Assembly: GCF_002094305.1 (NCBI RefSeq)
Contig: NZ_LWTX01000011.1
Coordinates: forward strand, 62,001-126,000
Direction: 5' to 3'
Source of the DNA: Prescottella equi
GTDB lineage: Bacteria; Actinomycetota; Actinomycetes; Mycobacteriales; Mycobacteriaceae
Length of the DNA: 64,000 bases
Part shown: piece by piece, positions 16,937 to 26,078 of the stretch
How positions within the stretch are numbered: the first letter of the stretch is position 1
How the letters are laid out: every line of letters begins with the position of its first letter
The notes under the pieces: model-generated
Databases searched by the model: none
What the model was told of the DNA's origin: nothing
The model's input: only the letters and a program-made list of their open reading frames with translations
Program-made: the position numbers and the translations under genes

Positions 16937-18039
16937 CGCCCTTCGACGACTACCCCATTCACCAGACCCCGCTGCCGGTCGCGCACGCGGGCGACGGGCA
17001 CCCCAACCACTACGACCGCTACTGGTTCAACGGCTACGCCGAGGACGTCTACTTCGCGGTCGGACTCGGGGTCTACCCCAACCGCGGCATCATCGACGCG
17101 TCGTTCAGCGTCGTCCACAACGGGGTGCAGCGCTCGGTGTTCGCCTCCGGACTCGCTCCCCTGGACCGCACCGAGACCAAGATCGGGCCGATCAGCATCG
17201 AGGTGGTCGAGCCACTGCGCGTGAACCGCGTCAGGGTGGACGCCGAGGAGTTCGGCCTGGTCGCCGACCTCACCTACCGGGCCCGCACGTCGGCCCACGA
17301 AGAGCCTCGGCAGACAATGTATTCCGGTTCGTCATTGATGATGGATGTCACCCGCCTCACTCAACTCGGTACCTGGAGCGGCACGCTGCGCAGCGGTGAC
17401 GAGGACATCTCCCTGGACCGTCGGGTCTTCGGAACCAAGGACCGCTCGTGGGGCATCCGGCCGGTCGGCCAGCCCGCACCGGCGGCACCGCAGGCCCGCA
17501 AGCACCAGGTGTTCTTCCTCTACGCTCCGCTGCACTTCGAGGACCAGTGCCTGCACTACATGGTGTTCGAGGACGAACGCGGTTCCCGCTGGGCGGAGAC
17601 GTCGGTGGTGCTGCCGGTGATCGGCGACGACGGTCCGGTCGTCGGTGCGAACCTGCCCGTCACGCACGTGCAGGTCGAGCACGAGATCCGTTGGGCACCC
17701 GGCCTTCGACGTTCCGAGGGGGCGACGCTGCAGGTGCGCGGCGGCGACGGGGACGCCGGTCGAATCGAGCTCGAGCCGCTGCTCACCTTCCGACAGCGGG
17801 GTGTGGGCTATTCCCACCCGACCTGGGGCCACGGCAACTGGCACGGCGACTTCGCTGTAGGCGGGGAGGAGTTCGCGGTCGAGGACCTCGACAACACGGC
17901 CCCGGAGAACATCCACGTCCAGCAGGTCGTGCGGGTGCAGTGGGGCGACCGGCAGGGCCTGGGCGTCCTCGAACAGCTCGCCATCGGCCCCCACGCACCG
18001 AGCGGGTTCGAGGGCTACTTCGACGGCGCGCGGGCGTAA
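16930..18039 (+). CDS. Uncharacterised protein, AttH/CrtC-like beta-barrel (DUF7064/7065-like)
   Basis: 369 residues, no signal peptide. It has repeated aromatic beta-strand motifs (YDRYWFNGYAEDVYFAVGLG, GTKDRSWGIRP, HYMVFEDERGSRW, HPTWGHGNWHG) that recall the double-lipocalin fold of AttH and hydroxyneurosporene dehydrogenases. Often seen near steroid/terpenoid catabolism genes, in line with the adjacent cholesterol oxidase and KstR-type box; substrate unknown. The GTG at 16930 lacks a convincing own SD; translation probably depends on the overlapping leader frame. Confidence 0.7.
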   Translation: MLTPFDDYPIHQTPLPVAHAGDGHPNHYDRYWFNGYAEDVYFAVGLGVYPNRGIIDASFSVVHNGVQRSVFASGLAPLDRTETKIGPISIEVVEPLRVNRVRVDAEEFGLVADLTYRARTSAHEEPRQTMYSGSSLMMDVTRLTQLGTWSGTLRSGDEDISLDRRVFGTKDRSWGIRPVGQPAPAAPQARKHQVFFLYAPLHFEDQCLHYMVFEDERGSRWAETSVVLPVIGDDGPVVGANLPVTHVQVEHEIRWAPGLRRSEGATLQVRGGDGDAGRIELEPLLTFRQRGVGYSHPTWGHGNWHGDFAVGGEEFAVEDLDNTAPENIHVQQVVRVQWGDRQGLGVLEQLAIGPHAPSGFEGYFDGARA

Positions 18040-18079
18040 GCCCGGACAGCCGATCGCCGGAAGCCACCCTCCGGGGTGG

Positions 18080-18892
18080 CTACTCGGACGCCTGCACCGA
18101 GTTGCGCAGCGCGTCGGTGATCGCCTCCGGCGCACCGTCGACGGACCACAACGCGAGACCGACGGCGACGAGCGTCAACGCCGGCCCGAGGAAGGCTCGT
18201 TCGAACCCGCCGCCGGCGCGGATCGCGAGGAACGACGGCAACCGCAACTCCCACCACCGGCGTCCGCCGAGCGGCACGAACGGCGCCAGGAACGGCACGC
18301 CCTCCTTGGTGATCATGTCGCCGAGGCAGTGCGTCGCGCATCCGAGCGCGACGGCGACACCGAGGCCCGTCGACCCCACCTGGTCGGGAAACCACTGCCA
18401 GGTGAGGACCGACAGGAACGCGGAGACCGCGGTGACGATCAGCCACCCCTTGTCCCGCGCCCAGCTCCCGAACAGCCCTCGCAGCGCGAGTCCCAACGTG
18501 AAGAAGAGCGTGACGATGATGGCGGGGCGGCCGAACTGCCCGACCAGCGCCGAGATTCCGGCCCCGAGGCCGATCGCGAACAGCGCGGTGTGGGTGAAGG
18601 TGCGGTGCCCGCCGCGCCGGTTCGCGTCCTTGCGGCCCTTCGTCACCCGGTACACGCCGAGCGAGAGTGTGTCGATCCCCGCGGCGAGGGCCTTCGAGAT
18701 CGGCCCGAACGAGCGTGCGACGGTGGACTGGATGGTGTCGAGGTCCGGCAGCAGCGCGGCACCCGCGCACACGCCCGCGAATGCGAACGTCTCGGCGGTG
18801 GAGGTGGGCCCGCCCCAGTCCGTCGGAAGCAGATCCGCGACGGCGAGACCGACCGCGGCACCGGACATTGCATGGGTTGCACCCATCACCAT
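18080..18892 (-). CDS. DUF457/YdjM-like membrane metal-dependent hydrolase
   Basis: 270 residues starting MVMGATHAMSGAAVGLAVADL, the hallmark of YdjM-like inner-membrane proteins. Conserved metal-ligand candidates: H7, LLPDLDT (about 49), GGHRTFTHT (about 97) and ATHCLGDMITKEGV; six or so membrane helices. Substrate unknown; in E. coli ydjM is LexA-regulated, but no SOS box was noticed here. A GTG at 18904 would add four residues; the ATG at 18892 better fits the family start. Confidence 0.8.
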   Translation of the reverse strand: MVMGATHAMSGAAVGLAVADLLPTDWGGPTSTAETFAFAGVCAGAALLPDLDTIQSTVARSFGPISKALAAGIDTLSLGVYRVTKGRKDANRRGGHRTFTHTALFAIGLGAGISALVGQFGRPAIIVTLFFTLGLALRGLFGSWARDKGWLIVTAVSAFLSVLTWQWFPDQVGSTGLGVAVALGCATHCLGDMITKEGVPFLAPFVPLGGRRWWELRLPSFLAIRAGGGFERAFLGPALTLVAVGLALWSVDGAPEAITDALRNSVQASE

Positions 18893-19048
18893 CTGGGACA
18901 GCACCTTTCGAGCACGAACAACACACCATCTATGACGGAGGGGCCCGACGCGGCAGCCTCGGACCCCTCTCAGCAGACGCTAGCAACGCCCACCGACACG
19001 CCGCTCGAACCGCCTGCTCAGGCCGGGATACTCACCTAGATTGACGCC

Positions 19049-20413
19049 ATGACGAGCACCTCCGCGCCGCCGGCGACACGGCTGAGCCCCGCGACCATCC
19101 GCGGCTACGCACTGGGATCGGTCGGTACCGGCGGCTTCTCGACGCTGCCCGGACTGGTCCTCGCGTACTACCTCACCGACACGCTCGGCGTGGCGGCCGC
19201 GGTCGCCACGTTCGTGGTGTTCGCGCCCAAGGCGCTCGACGTGGTGCTCAATCCCGCGATCGGCACGCTGAGCGATTCGTGGGCCCGCCGGACGGGCAGT
19301 CGGCAGCTGTTCCTGCGGGTCGGCGCCGCGCTGCTCCCGGTCTTCTTCGCGCTCACCTTCGCGGTGCCCGACGGTGTCGACGCGACGGTGGGCGCGGTGT
19401 GGGTGGGCGTGGCGTTCATCGCGTCCGCAGTGGCCTTCAGTCTCTTCCAGGTTCCCTACATCGCGATGCCCGCCGAACTCACCGACGACTATCACGAGCG
19501 GGCGCGCTTGATGGCGTGGCGGGTCGCCGTGCTGGGCATCGCGATCCTGCTGTTCGGCGCGGGCGGACCGGAGCTTCGGGAACTCGGCGGCGGCGGACGC
19601 TGGGGGTACCTCGTGATGGGTGTCGTCGCGGGCGCGCTCCTGGGACTGGGCATGTTCGCGGCGTCGAGGATCGCTCCCCGCCAGGCTCCCGCGGAGGTCA
19701 CGACCGGAGAGGAGGCGTCGTTCGCGGCGTCGCTGCGGGTCGTCCGGTCGAGCCGCCCGTTCCGGATGTTGGTGACCGCGTCCGCTCTGCAGGCCTTCGC
19801 GACGGGCACGATGCTGGCCTCGGCGCAGTACGCGGCGACCTACGTGCTCGGCAACGAGCGCTCGGTGTCGTTCCTGTTCGCCGCCTTGGTGGGCCCGGCG
19901 GTGGCGGTGATGCCGTTGTGGTCGTGGCTCGTCCGGTCCTGGGGCAAACGCCGCGCCTACCTGCTGGCGTCGAGTCTGTTCCTCGCGGCCGGAGTGGCGC
20001 TCCTCGGTCTGCTCGTCGGTGTCGGGTGGTGGGTGTACGCGGTGGTGGCGGTGGCCGGCGTCGGCTACGCGGGCATGCAGATGCTCGGCATGTCGATGCT
20101 GCCGGACGTCATCAGCGATCACGAACGCCGGGAAGGCGGCACCGTGCGCGCGGGCGCTTTCAGCGGCGTGTGGACGGCCGTGGAGACGATCGGCCTCGCA
20201 CTCGGTCCGGCACTGGTGCTGGTGATCCTCGCCGTCACCGGATTCGTCTCGTCCACCGACGACACGCAGGTGACGCAGTCGCAGACCGCGATCGACGGCA
20301 TAGTCCTGGCCATCTCGGCCGCCCCGGCCGTGCTCACCGCGCTCAGCATCATCGCGCTGCTGCGCTACCGACTCGAGGCCGAGACGGCCCACGCACAGAA
20401 CGGAAACCACTGA
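19049..20413 (+). CDS. MFS transporter of the GPH (MelB-like) type
   Basis: 454 residues with 12 predicted helices and the MelB-type motifs NPAIGTLSDSWARRTGSRQLFL after helix 2 and QVPYIAMPAELT. GPH carriers move sugars, glycosides or related organic molecules by cation symport; ligand not predictable. A TAGATT -10 at 19037-19042 six bases before the ATG implies leaderless transcription. Its TGA overlaps the ATG of the next gene by one base, tying it to a PLP enzyme. Confidence 0.85.
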   Translation: MTSTSAPPATRLSPATIRGYALGSVGTGGFSTLPGLVLAYYLTDTLGVAAAVATFVVFAPKALDVVLNPAIGTLSDSWARRTGSRQLFLRVGAALLPVFFALTFAVPDGVDATVGAVWVGVAFIASAVAFSLFQVPYIAMPAELTDDYHERARLMAWRVAVLGIAILLFGAGGPELRELGGGGRWGYLVMGVVAGALLGLGMFAASRIAPRQAPAEVTTGEEASFAASLRVVRSSRPFRMLVTASALQAFATGTMLASAQYAATYVLGNERSVSFLFAALVGPAVAVMPLWSWLVRSWGKRRAYLLASSLFLAAGVALLGLLVGVGWWVYAVVAVAGVGYAGMQMLGMSMLPDVISDHERREGGTVRAGAFSGVWTAVETIGLALGPALVLVILAVTGFVSSTDDTQVTQSQTAIDGIVLAISAAPAVLTALSIIALLRYRLEAETAHAQNGNH

Positions 20414-21879
20414 TGCAGTTGCGGAACGAGCCCGCCGAGATCCTGGCCCGGCTGGACGCGCTGCGCGCCGCCGACGCCCCGACGTCGGGTGGGCGCCTCC
20501 TGTCGTACGTGTACGACCCGGGCGTCGCCGAACTGACCGATCTCTCGGGCGCGGCCGCCCTGCGGGCGCAGTCGCTCAACGGGCTGGATCCCACCACGTT
20601 TCCGTCGATCGCGGTGATGGAGCGGGACCTCGTCGCACTCGGCCGGGACGTACTCGCGGGCGGCGATCCCGACGTGGTCGGCAGCGTCACCAGCGGCGGT
20701 ACCGAAAGCTGCATGCTCGCAGTGAAGTCGGCGCGCGACGTGTGGCGCGCCCGCACCGGCGCAGAGCACCGGCCGACGCTGCTGGTCGGCGCCACCGCGC
20801 ACGCCGCGTTCCACAAGGCGGCGCACCACCTGGATCTGAAACTGCACGTGCTTCCGGTCGATCCGGTGACCGCGCGGGTGCGCCCCGACGACGTCGCGGC
20901 CGCCCTGTCGCCCGACGTCGCCCTGGTGGTCGTGAGCGCGCCGTCGTACGCGCACGGCGCCCTGGATCCGATCGCGCCGATCGCCGAGATGTGTTCCGCC
21001 CAAGACGTCACTCTGCACGTCGACGCCTGCATCGGCGGGTGGGTGTTGCCCTGGTGGCCGGACCTGGAGGACCGCCGCTGGGATCTCACGGTGCCGGGGG
21101 TGTCGAGCCTGTCGGTGGATCTGCACAAGTACGGGTACGCGCCGAAGGGTGTGTCGCTGTTGCTGTTCCGCGACCGTGATCGGCACCGCGCGCACTGGTT
21201 CGCGACCACGCGCTGGCCCGGCTACGCGGTAGTCAATCCCACACTGCTGGGCTCGCGCAGCGCGATGCCGACCGCGGCAGCATGGGCCGTCGCGCAAGCC
21301 CTGGGCGAGTGCGGGTTCCGGGAACTGGTCGCCCCGATGGCCCGCGCCACGCAGCGCCTGCGGGAGGCGATCGACGACCTCGAGGGTCTGCGCGTCGTCG
21401 GTGAGCCGGTGGGCCCCCTGCTCTCGGTGGCGACCGACGAGACGGCACCGCCGGAGCGGCGCGTCGATCCACACCGCTGGTCCGACGCCGCGGCCGACGA
21501 CGGATGGGCGCTGCAGCCGCAGCCGCGCCACACCCAGTCCGACGGCACCGTACTGCCACGCACGACGCACCTGACGATCACCCCGGTCACCGAGGCGGTA
21601 ATCGACGATCTGATCACCTCCCTCGCCAAGGCCGCCGATCGTGTCCGAGGCGTCGCCGGGGCGAGCGCCCCGGAAGAGTTCGTCGCGGCGGCCGCGCACA
21701 TCGATCCGGCCGAGCTGACCAGCGAGATCAGCGCGGGCGTCCTCGCGCTGGCCGGGCTCGATCCGAGGGCTGGGCTCGACGGCCCGAAGGCGGACATCCT
21801 CGCGCTCGTCGAGGAGCTTCCGCCCGCGGTCGCCGAGCGCCTGCTGATCGAGTTCCTCGCCCGGTTCCTCGAGCCCTGA
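20413..21879 (+). CDS. PLP-dependent group II decarboxylase / sphingosine-phosphate-lyase-like enzyme
   Basis: 488 residues. SGGTESCMLAVKSARDVW (PLP phosphate-binding), HVDACIGGWVLPWW (Asp contacts pyridine N) and SVDLHKYGYAPKG with Schiff-base Lys239 are the signature of the group II decarboxylase/SPL fold. A C-terminal ~90-residue extension (PEEFVAAAAHIDPAELT...) is not part of the core. Reaction could be retro-aldol cleavage or amino-acid decarboxylation. The TGATG junction with the MFS gene shows translational coupling, so substrate import and use are probably linked. Confidence 0.85.
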   Translation: MQLRNEPAEILARLDALRAADAPTSGGRLLSYVYDPGVAELTDLSGAAALRAQSLNGLDPTTFPSIAVMERDLVALGRDVLAGGDPDVVGSVTSGGTESCMLAVKSARDVWRARTGAEHRPTLLVGATAHAAFHKAAHHLDLKLHVLPVDPVTARVRPDDVAAALSPDVALVVVSAPSYAHGALDPIAPIAEMCSAQDVTLHVDACIGGWVLPWWPDLEDRRWDLTVPGVSSLSVDLHKYGYAPKGVSLLLFRDRDRHRAHWFATTRWPGYAVVNPTLLGSRSAMPTAAAWAVAQALGECGFRELVAPMARATQRLREAIDDLEGLRVVGEPVGPLLSVATDETAPPERRVDPHRWSDAAADDGWALQPQPRHTQSDGTVLPRTTHLTITPVTEAVIDDLITSLAKAADRVRGVAGASAPEEFVAAAAHIDPAELTSEISAGVLALAGLDPRAGLDGPKADILALVEELPPAVAERLLIEFLARFLEP

Positions 21880-21979
21880 CGGCTCCGGACCGGACGAGGC
21901 TCGACGCCCGGACCGACGTCGCAGACCCGACGTGGACGGCGCATGATGGAGTCAGGCGTCGAGTTCTCGGGAGGCGATC

Positions 21980-22042
21980 ATGGACACCCTGCTCCTGTGG
22001 TTGGCAGCGACACTCATTTACTGGTGGGGGCTGCTGCCCTAG
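21980..22042 (+). CDS. Putative 20-residue hydrophobic peptide
   Basis: ATG at 21980 with a strong GGGAGG 5 bases upstream opens a 20-codon frame, MDTLLLWLAATLIYWWGLLP, which would form one short transmembrane helix. Coding status rests on the SD and composition only; it could be a membrane micro-protein or a toxin-like or leader peptide. Confidence 0.45.
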   Translation: MDTLLLWLAATLIYWWGLLP

Positions 22043-22057
22043 CCGGACGGCCCCCGC

Positions 22058-22252
22058 TCAGTCGGGGGCTTCGTCGCCGGTGTCGATGGGCGCGCGCCGG
22101 TGCCTGTCGGTGGCGCTGCCCTCGACCCCGCGCTCGTCGCGTTCCTCCTCCACCTTCTTCTCCATGTCGTCGACCAGATGCTCCAGATGCTCACCGGGCT
22201 GACCGGCGGTTGCTCTGCCGGACTGCTCGTCGTGTTCGTCGGACGTCGCCAT
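22058..22252 (-). CDS. Small hydrophilic protein, 64 aa, unknown
   Basis: Highly charged small protein with a predicted helix EHLEHLVDDMEKKVEEERDE and no hydrophobic core, likely disordered or coiled-coil. AAGGAAG about 8 bases upstream of the ATG at 22252 supports translation. With the similar 65-residue protein at 22309-22506 it forms a pair downstream of katA on the same strand; stress-linked small acidic proteins are a reasonable but unproved guess. Confidence 0.6.
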   Translation of the reverse strand: MATSDEHDEQSGRATAGQPGEHLEHLVDDMEKKVEEERDERGVEGSATDRHRRAPIDTGDEAPD

Positions 22253-22308
22253 CTCCGCACTTCCTTCCCGCTCGACGGATGGTCTGCTCGCGCTGCCGCA
22301 GCAGCGGG

Positions 22309-22506
22309 CTACTCACTCGCGGGCGGGACCTCGTCCGGGTCGTAGTCCGCGAGTCCTGCCGCGACGCGTTCCTGCTGGACACGATGTTCGAGGTAGTCGT
22401 CCTCGTGCCGATCCGGAAACTTCCCGTGTTCCCGTCGGTCCTTGGGGGCGGCGACGGTCGGCTCGATCACATCGTCGAGATCGGGGCGATCAGGTTCTTC
22501 CGGCAC
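22309..22506 (-). CDS. Small acidic protein, 65 aa, unknown
   Basis: Opens (GTG)PEEPDRPDLDDVIEPTVAAP and continues with KFPDRHEDDYLEHRVQQERVAAGLADYDPDEVPPASE: strongly acidic, Pro-rich, no membrane or signal segment. GGAGGAA lies 6 bases before the GTG at 22506, a good ribosome site. It follows katA-furA after the terminator-like stem at 22597-22633, so it is probably separately transcribed. No recognised family. Confidence 0.6.
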   Translation of the reverse strand: MPEEPDRPDLDDVIEPTVAAPKDRREHGKFPDRHEDDYLEHRVQQERVAAGLADYDPDEVPPASE

Positions 22507-22596
22507 TGTTCTTCCTCCTCGCTCGGGTTCTGCCGACCGAACTACCCATGCCGGGCAGCACCGAAACAGTGCGGCGATCGGACGCGGGAAGAACGA

Positions 22597-22633
22597 AGAC
22601 CCGGGCCCGTCGAGATTCGACGGGCCCGGGTCT
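22597..22633. terminator. Hairpin terminator of the katA transcript
   Basis: A 17-bp perfect stem (22597-22613 with 22617-22633) with a 3-nt loop sits 13 bases past the catalase stop. On the minus strand it is followed by TCGTTC, a weak U-tract. Confidence 0.8.
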
Positions 22634-22645
22634 CGTGCGATCGGC

Positions 22646-24112
22646 CTACTGCTGGCCGGCGCGCACGCCTTCCTCGATCTTCTTGCCGAGTTCGGCGTCC
22701 ACGTTCTTCCAGTAGTCGAAGACGCGGGAGAGCACAGGCTCCTTCACTCCACCCAGCACGTGTCCGACGACATTGTTCACCAGCCGCTCGCGGGCCGCGT
22801 CGTCGAGCACCTCGCGGACCAGCGTTCCGGCCTGCGTGAAGTCGCCGTCCTCCGGGTGGTCGATGTACCCGGCACGCACGGCCTCACCGTCGAACCCCCA
22901 CATGCCCTCGTCGCCCGCGACCGTCGGGTCGGCGTGCGGCCCACCGAACGAGTTCGGCGCGTACACGGGGGTGCTCGGCGAGTTGAACGTGTACCGCATG
23001 GAGCCGTCCTGCGAGTACGAGTTCACCTCGGCCTTGGGGCGGTTGACCGGCAGCTCGGCGTAGTTGGCGCCGATCCGGTAGCGGTGCGCGTCGGCGTACG
23101 AGAAGACGCGGCCCAGCAGCATCTTGTCGGGGCTGAAGCCGATGCCCGGCACCACGTTCGACGGCTCGAACGATGCCTGCTCGATCTGTGCGAAGAAGTT
23201 CTCCGGGTTGCGGTTGAGGGTCCACTTGCCGACCTCGATCAGCGGGTAGTCCTTCTGGGACCACACCTTGGTGAGGTCGAACGGGTTGAAGCGGTAGCCC
23301 TCCGCCTCGGCGACCGGCATGATCTGCACCTTCATGGTCCAGCTCGGGAACTCGCCACGCTCGATCGAGTCGTACAGATCGGCCCGGTGGTGATCGGGGT
23401 CGGACCCGGCCAGCTCGTCGGCCTCGGCCTGCGTGAGGAACTCGATGCCCTGATCGGTCTTGAAGTGGTACTTCACCCAGAACCGCTCACCGGCCTCGTT
23501 CACCCACTGGTAGGTGTGCGAACCGAAACCGTCCATGTGACGCCACGTCTTCGGGATGCCGCGGTCGCCCATGAGCCACGTCACCTGGTGTGCAGACTCG
23601 GGACGCAGCGTCCAGAAATCCCACTGCATGTTGTGGTCGCGCAGACCGGACCCGGGCAGCCGCTTCTGCGAGTGGATGAAGTCCGGGAACTTGATCGGAT
23701 CCTTGATGAAGAACACCGGCGTGTTGTTGCCGACGAGGTCGTAGTTGCCGTCCTCGGTGTAGAACTTCATCGCGAAGCCGCGCGGGTCGCGCCACGTGTC
23801 GGGGCTGCCCTGCTCGCCGGCGACGGTGGAGAAGCGCACCAGCGACTCCGTCTTCTTGCCCGGCTGAAGGAACTTCGCCTTCGTGTACTTGCTGACGTCT
23901 CCGGTGATGACCAGCTCGCCGAATGCGCCGCCACCCTTGGCGTGCACGACACGCTCGGGCACCCGCTCACGGTTGAAGTGCGCGAGCTTCTCGATCAGGT
24001 AGTGGTCGTGCAGGAGAATGGGTCCCTGCGTCCCGGCGGTGAGGGATTCGTTGTCGCTGTTGACGGGAATCCCGAAGTCGTTCGTCGTGGGACGTGGCTG
24101 AATGGACGTCAT
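22646..24112 (-). CDS. katA: Monofunctional heme catalase
   Basis: 488 residues, the normal length of clade 3 small-subunit catalases, which convert hydrogen peroxide to water and oxygen. Distal-site His57 in [12 protein letters not shown], Asn in [12 protein letters not shown], and proximal heme-ligand region [15 protein letters not shown] are all present. ATG at 24112 has GGAGG 9 bases upstream and overlaps the furA stop by 4 bases (ATGA), so it is coupled to its regulator. The open frame runs on upstream through furA but that part is not catalase. Expected to be induced by peroxide via FurA. Confidence 0.95.
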   Translation of the reverse strand: MTSIQPRPTTNDFGIPVNSDNESLTAGTQGPILLHDHYLIEKLAHFNRERVPERVVHAKGGGAFGELVITGDVSKYTKAKFLQPGKKTESLVRFSTVAGEQGSPDTWRDPRGFAMKFYTEDGNYDLVGNNTPVFFIKDPIKFPDFIHSQKRLPGSGLRDHNMQWDFWTLRPESAHQVTWLMGDRGIPKTWRHMDGFGSHTYQWVNEAGERFWVKYHFKTDQGIEFLTQAEADELAGSDPDHHRADLYDSIERGEFPSWTMKVQIMPVAEAEGYRFNPFDLTKVWSQKDYPLIEVGKWTLNRNPENFFAQIEQASFEPSNVVPGIGFSPDKMLLGRVFSYADAHRYRIGANYAELPVNRPKAEVNSYSQDGSMRYTFNSPSTPVYAPNSFGGPHADPTVAGDEGMWGFDGEAVRAGYIDHPEDGDFTQAGTLVREVLDDAARERLVNNVVGHVLGGVKEPVLSRVFDYWKNVDAELGKKIEEGVRAGQQ

Positions 24113-24663
24113 TGTGCGAAGCCTCCTTGGCGCTGACGGGCTGTGGCTGTCTTCGAAGTGATCGACCCACCCGATCCGGGCACATCGTCTTGATTCTGTG
24201 AGCTGGTAACGGACTGTGCCCCGGTTTTCGCCGAATCGTGTCGGCAATCGGGACACAGGCCCCAGAACACCACCTCGGCCTCGTCGATCTCGAAGCCGTG
24301 GTTGCTCGAGGGCTCCAGGCAGGGAGCGTGGCCGACGACGCAGTCGACGTCGACGACTGTGCCGCACGAGCGGCACACCAGGTGGTGGTGGTTGTCCGCG
24401 GTGCGGGTCTCGTACCGCGCCGGCGAACCCGCGGGCTCGATGCGGCGCAACAACCCCACGCGGACACAGGCCCCGAGCACGTCGTAGACCGCCTGCGTCG
24501 AAACCGACCCGAGCTGACGACGCACCTCGGTGGCGACCTGGTCCGCATCCGAATGCGGATTGGCGGCAACGGTGTTCAGAACCGCAACGCGTGGAGCGGT
24601 GACCCGCAGACCAGCGCCGCGCAGCTCGGCGCGGGGGTCGAAGTCGTGCTCTCCTTGTTGCAT
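24109..24663 (-). CDS. furA: Fur-family peroxide/iron regulator FurA
   Basis: 184 residues: N-terminal winged helix ([41 protein letters not shown]), then the metal-binding dimer domain with [21 protein letters not shown] and the second zinc pair CPDCRH. The ~35-residue C-terminal tail is Ser/Gln-rich and not conserved. In mycobacteria FurA represses its own operon with katG; here the partner is a monofunctional catalase. The -10 CATACT places transcription start at the ATG, a leaderless mRNA. Confidence 0.93.
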   Translation of the reverse strand: MQQGEHDFDPRAELRGAGLRVTAPRVAVLNTVAANPHSDADQVATEVRRQLGSVSTQAVYDVLGACVRVGLLRRIEPAGSPARYETRTADNHHHLVCRSCGTVVDVDCVVGHAPCLEPSSNHGFEIDEAEVVFWGLCPDCRHDSAKTGAQSVTSSQNQDDVPGSGGSITSKTATARQRQGGFAQ

Positions 24664-24669
24664 GACCCC

Positions 24670-24721
24670 AGTATGCCCCTTTTCTGGAATTAGTCAAGAT
24701 AACGATTAGATCCAGAAAAGG
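24670..24721 (-). promoter_or_regulatory. furA-katA promoter and FurA operator
   Basis: On the minus strand TTGACT (24697-24692) and CATACT (24675-24670) are spaced 16 bp, with the first base of the furA ATG about 7 bases on. Perfect 11-bp inverted arms CCTTTTCTGGA (24678-24688) and TCCAGAAAAGG (24711-24721) flank the -35; the inner arm covers the spacer. The TTGACTnATTCCAGAAAAGG layout closely resembles the furA promoter of mycobacteria as I recall it. Confidence 0.8.
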
Positions 24722-24809
24722 CCCCGTACGGGCAGATGCCTGCTAATCTCCGACCTGGTGCCCCCGCGCCCGACGGCGTCGCCCGTCGGTCCTCCCTAGT
24801 GCGCGGGGT

Positions 24810-26078
24810 ATGACGATGACAATCGCATCGGCCCGTCGCATGCTCGCCGTGTTCGTTCCCGGATGGGTTCTCGACGACCGTTCCCTCGCCCCGCCGGCGG
24901 TGGGCGACCTCGTCGAAACCCCCCTGACATTCGGTGAGGCGGAGGCCCCATCCGCGTCGTACACGCAGACCTTCCGAGCCACCGCGCGGCCGGCTTACGG
25001 GCGCATGCCCGGAAGCGATCCGGCGCGCGGCCTGCGCTGGTTGCACGAGTTGTCCGGCGACGGCTGGTCCTGCTCGTGGTGGGCGGACCGGCCGACCACC
25101 GGCCGAGTCGAGGTCCGCGGAATCCTCTTCGCCGACTTGATCATGGGGCCCGACAGTCCTCCGCCGGTGCGCGGGCGCGTACGGCGGGTGCGTGTGGTCG
25201 GTCAACTGTTCGAACGGACGCCGACCGGCATCCGCCGCGTCGGGGGCAGCGAGCGTCTGACCGAGGTCGAGGCGACGCCGCACATCTTCTGGTCGAGCCA
25301 GGAGCCCCGGACGGACGACGACCCGTACGTCCCGGTGGGCGTGCTGCTCGATCTGGATCTCGACGACGTCCCCGCGACCGACTCGGAGTTCGTGGCGGGC
25401 GCGGTCTCCGTGGACGGGACCGATATCTGGGTGATGGATCGGGCCGATCCCGTTCTGCTGCACATCGACACCGGCATGACACCGCCCCGGATCGTCGAGT
25501 ACCTACTGCCCATGGCCGCTGAGGGGCCGCGTGAAATCTGGACCCGCGCCGTCCATGCCGACCACGACGGCTGCTGGATCACGTCCGATCACGACGTGTT
25601 CCGCTGCGATCAGGAGGACGACGGGTCGTTGAGCGTCCAGCGCGTGTGCACAGAGGGCGGACGCAGCGTCGTCGACGACGGAAGCCTGTATCTACTCCGC
25701 ACGACCGAACCGCACATGCAACTCGACCGTCGGCACGGAACGGTGCGCGTCGACCCATCACCGCATCCCGTCCGGGTGCTCGACGACGCGCGCCGACTGA
25801 TCCCGGTCGACGACCCGGCCACCGTCGCTCGGGTGCGGGCCGCCGCCCGTCGAGCCGACATCGACCACGGCCCCGACGGCACAGAATGGATCGCCCGCGG
25901 CGGGCTCACCATTCGATCCCTGAGCGGGACAAGCGAATCGGTGAACCTCGACGTCCGCATCCGCGGCAACGTCCACTGGATCCCACCGGATCCGTTCGCC
26001 GATCCCGCCAACCGGGCCCTCGTGGCGCATCTGCAGTATCCGGGTCCCGCCGCTGACGCACCCCCGAGTAACAGCTGA
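24810..26078 (+). CDS. Uncharacterised protein, paralogue of the gene at 51297-52787
   Basis: 422 residues, soluble, no signal. The N-terminal ~150 residues contain GDGWSCSWWADRPTTGRVEV and PPVRGRVRRVRVVGQL, followed by LLDLDLDDVPAT and a second half with beta-repeat character (GCWITSDHDVFRCDQED) like a propeller or lectin-like fold. The same motifs recur in order in the gene at 51297-52787, so the two are paralogues. No catalytic motif recognised. ATG at 24810; a second ATG at 24816 is possible. Confidence 0.72.
   Translation: MTMTIASARRMLAVFVPGWVLDDRSLAPPAVGDLVETPLTFGEAEAPSASYTQTFRATARPAYGRMPGSDPARGLRWLHELSGDGWSCSWWADRPTTGRVEVRGILFADLIMGPDSPPPVRGRVRRVRVVGQLFERTPTGIRRVGGSERLTEVEATPHIFWSSQEPRTDDDPYVPVGVLLDLDLDDVPATDSEFVAGAVSVDGTDIWVMDRADPVLLHIDTGMTPPRIVEYLLPMAAEGPREIWTRAVHADHDGCWITSDHDVFRCDQEDDGSLSVQRVCTEGGRSVVDDGSLYLLRTTEPHMQLDRRHGTVRVDPSPHPVRVLDDARRLIPVDDPATVARVRAAARRADIDHGPDGTEWIARGGLTIRSLSGTSESVNLDVRIRGNVHWIPPDPFADPANRALVAHLQYPGPAADAPPSNS

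Noticed and set aside
22050-22069. GCCCCCG/CGGGGGC hairpin as an independent terminator
   Set aside because: Only 7 bp, no U-tract, and it contains the stop codon of the 64-residue gene; kept as a note, not a feature.
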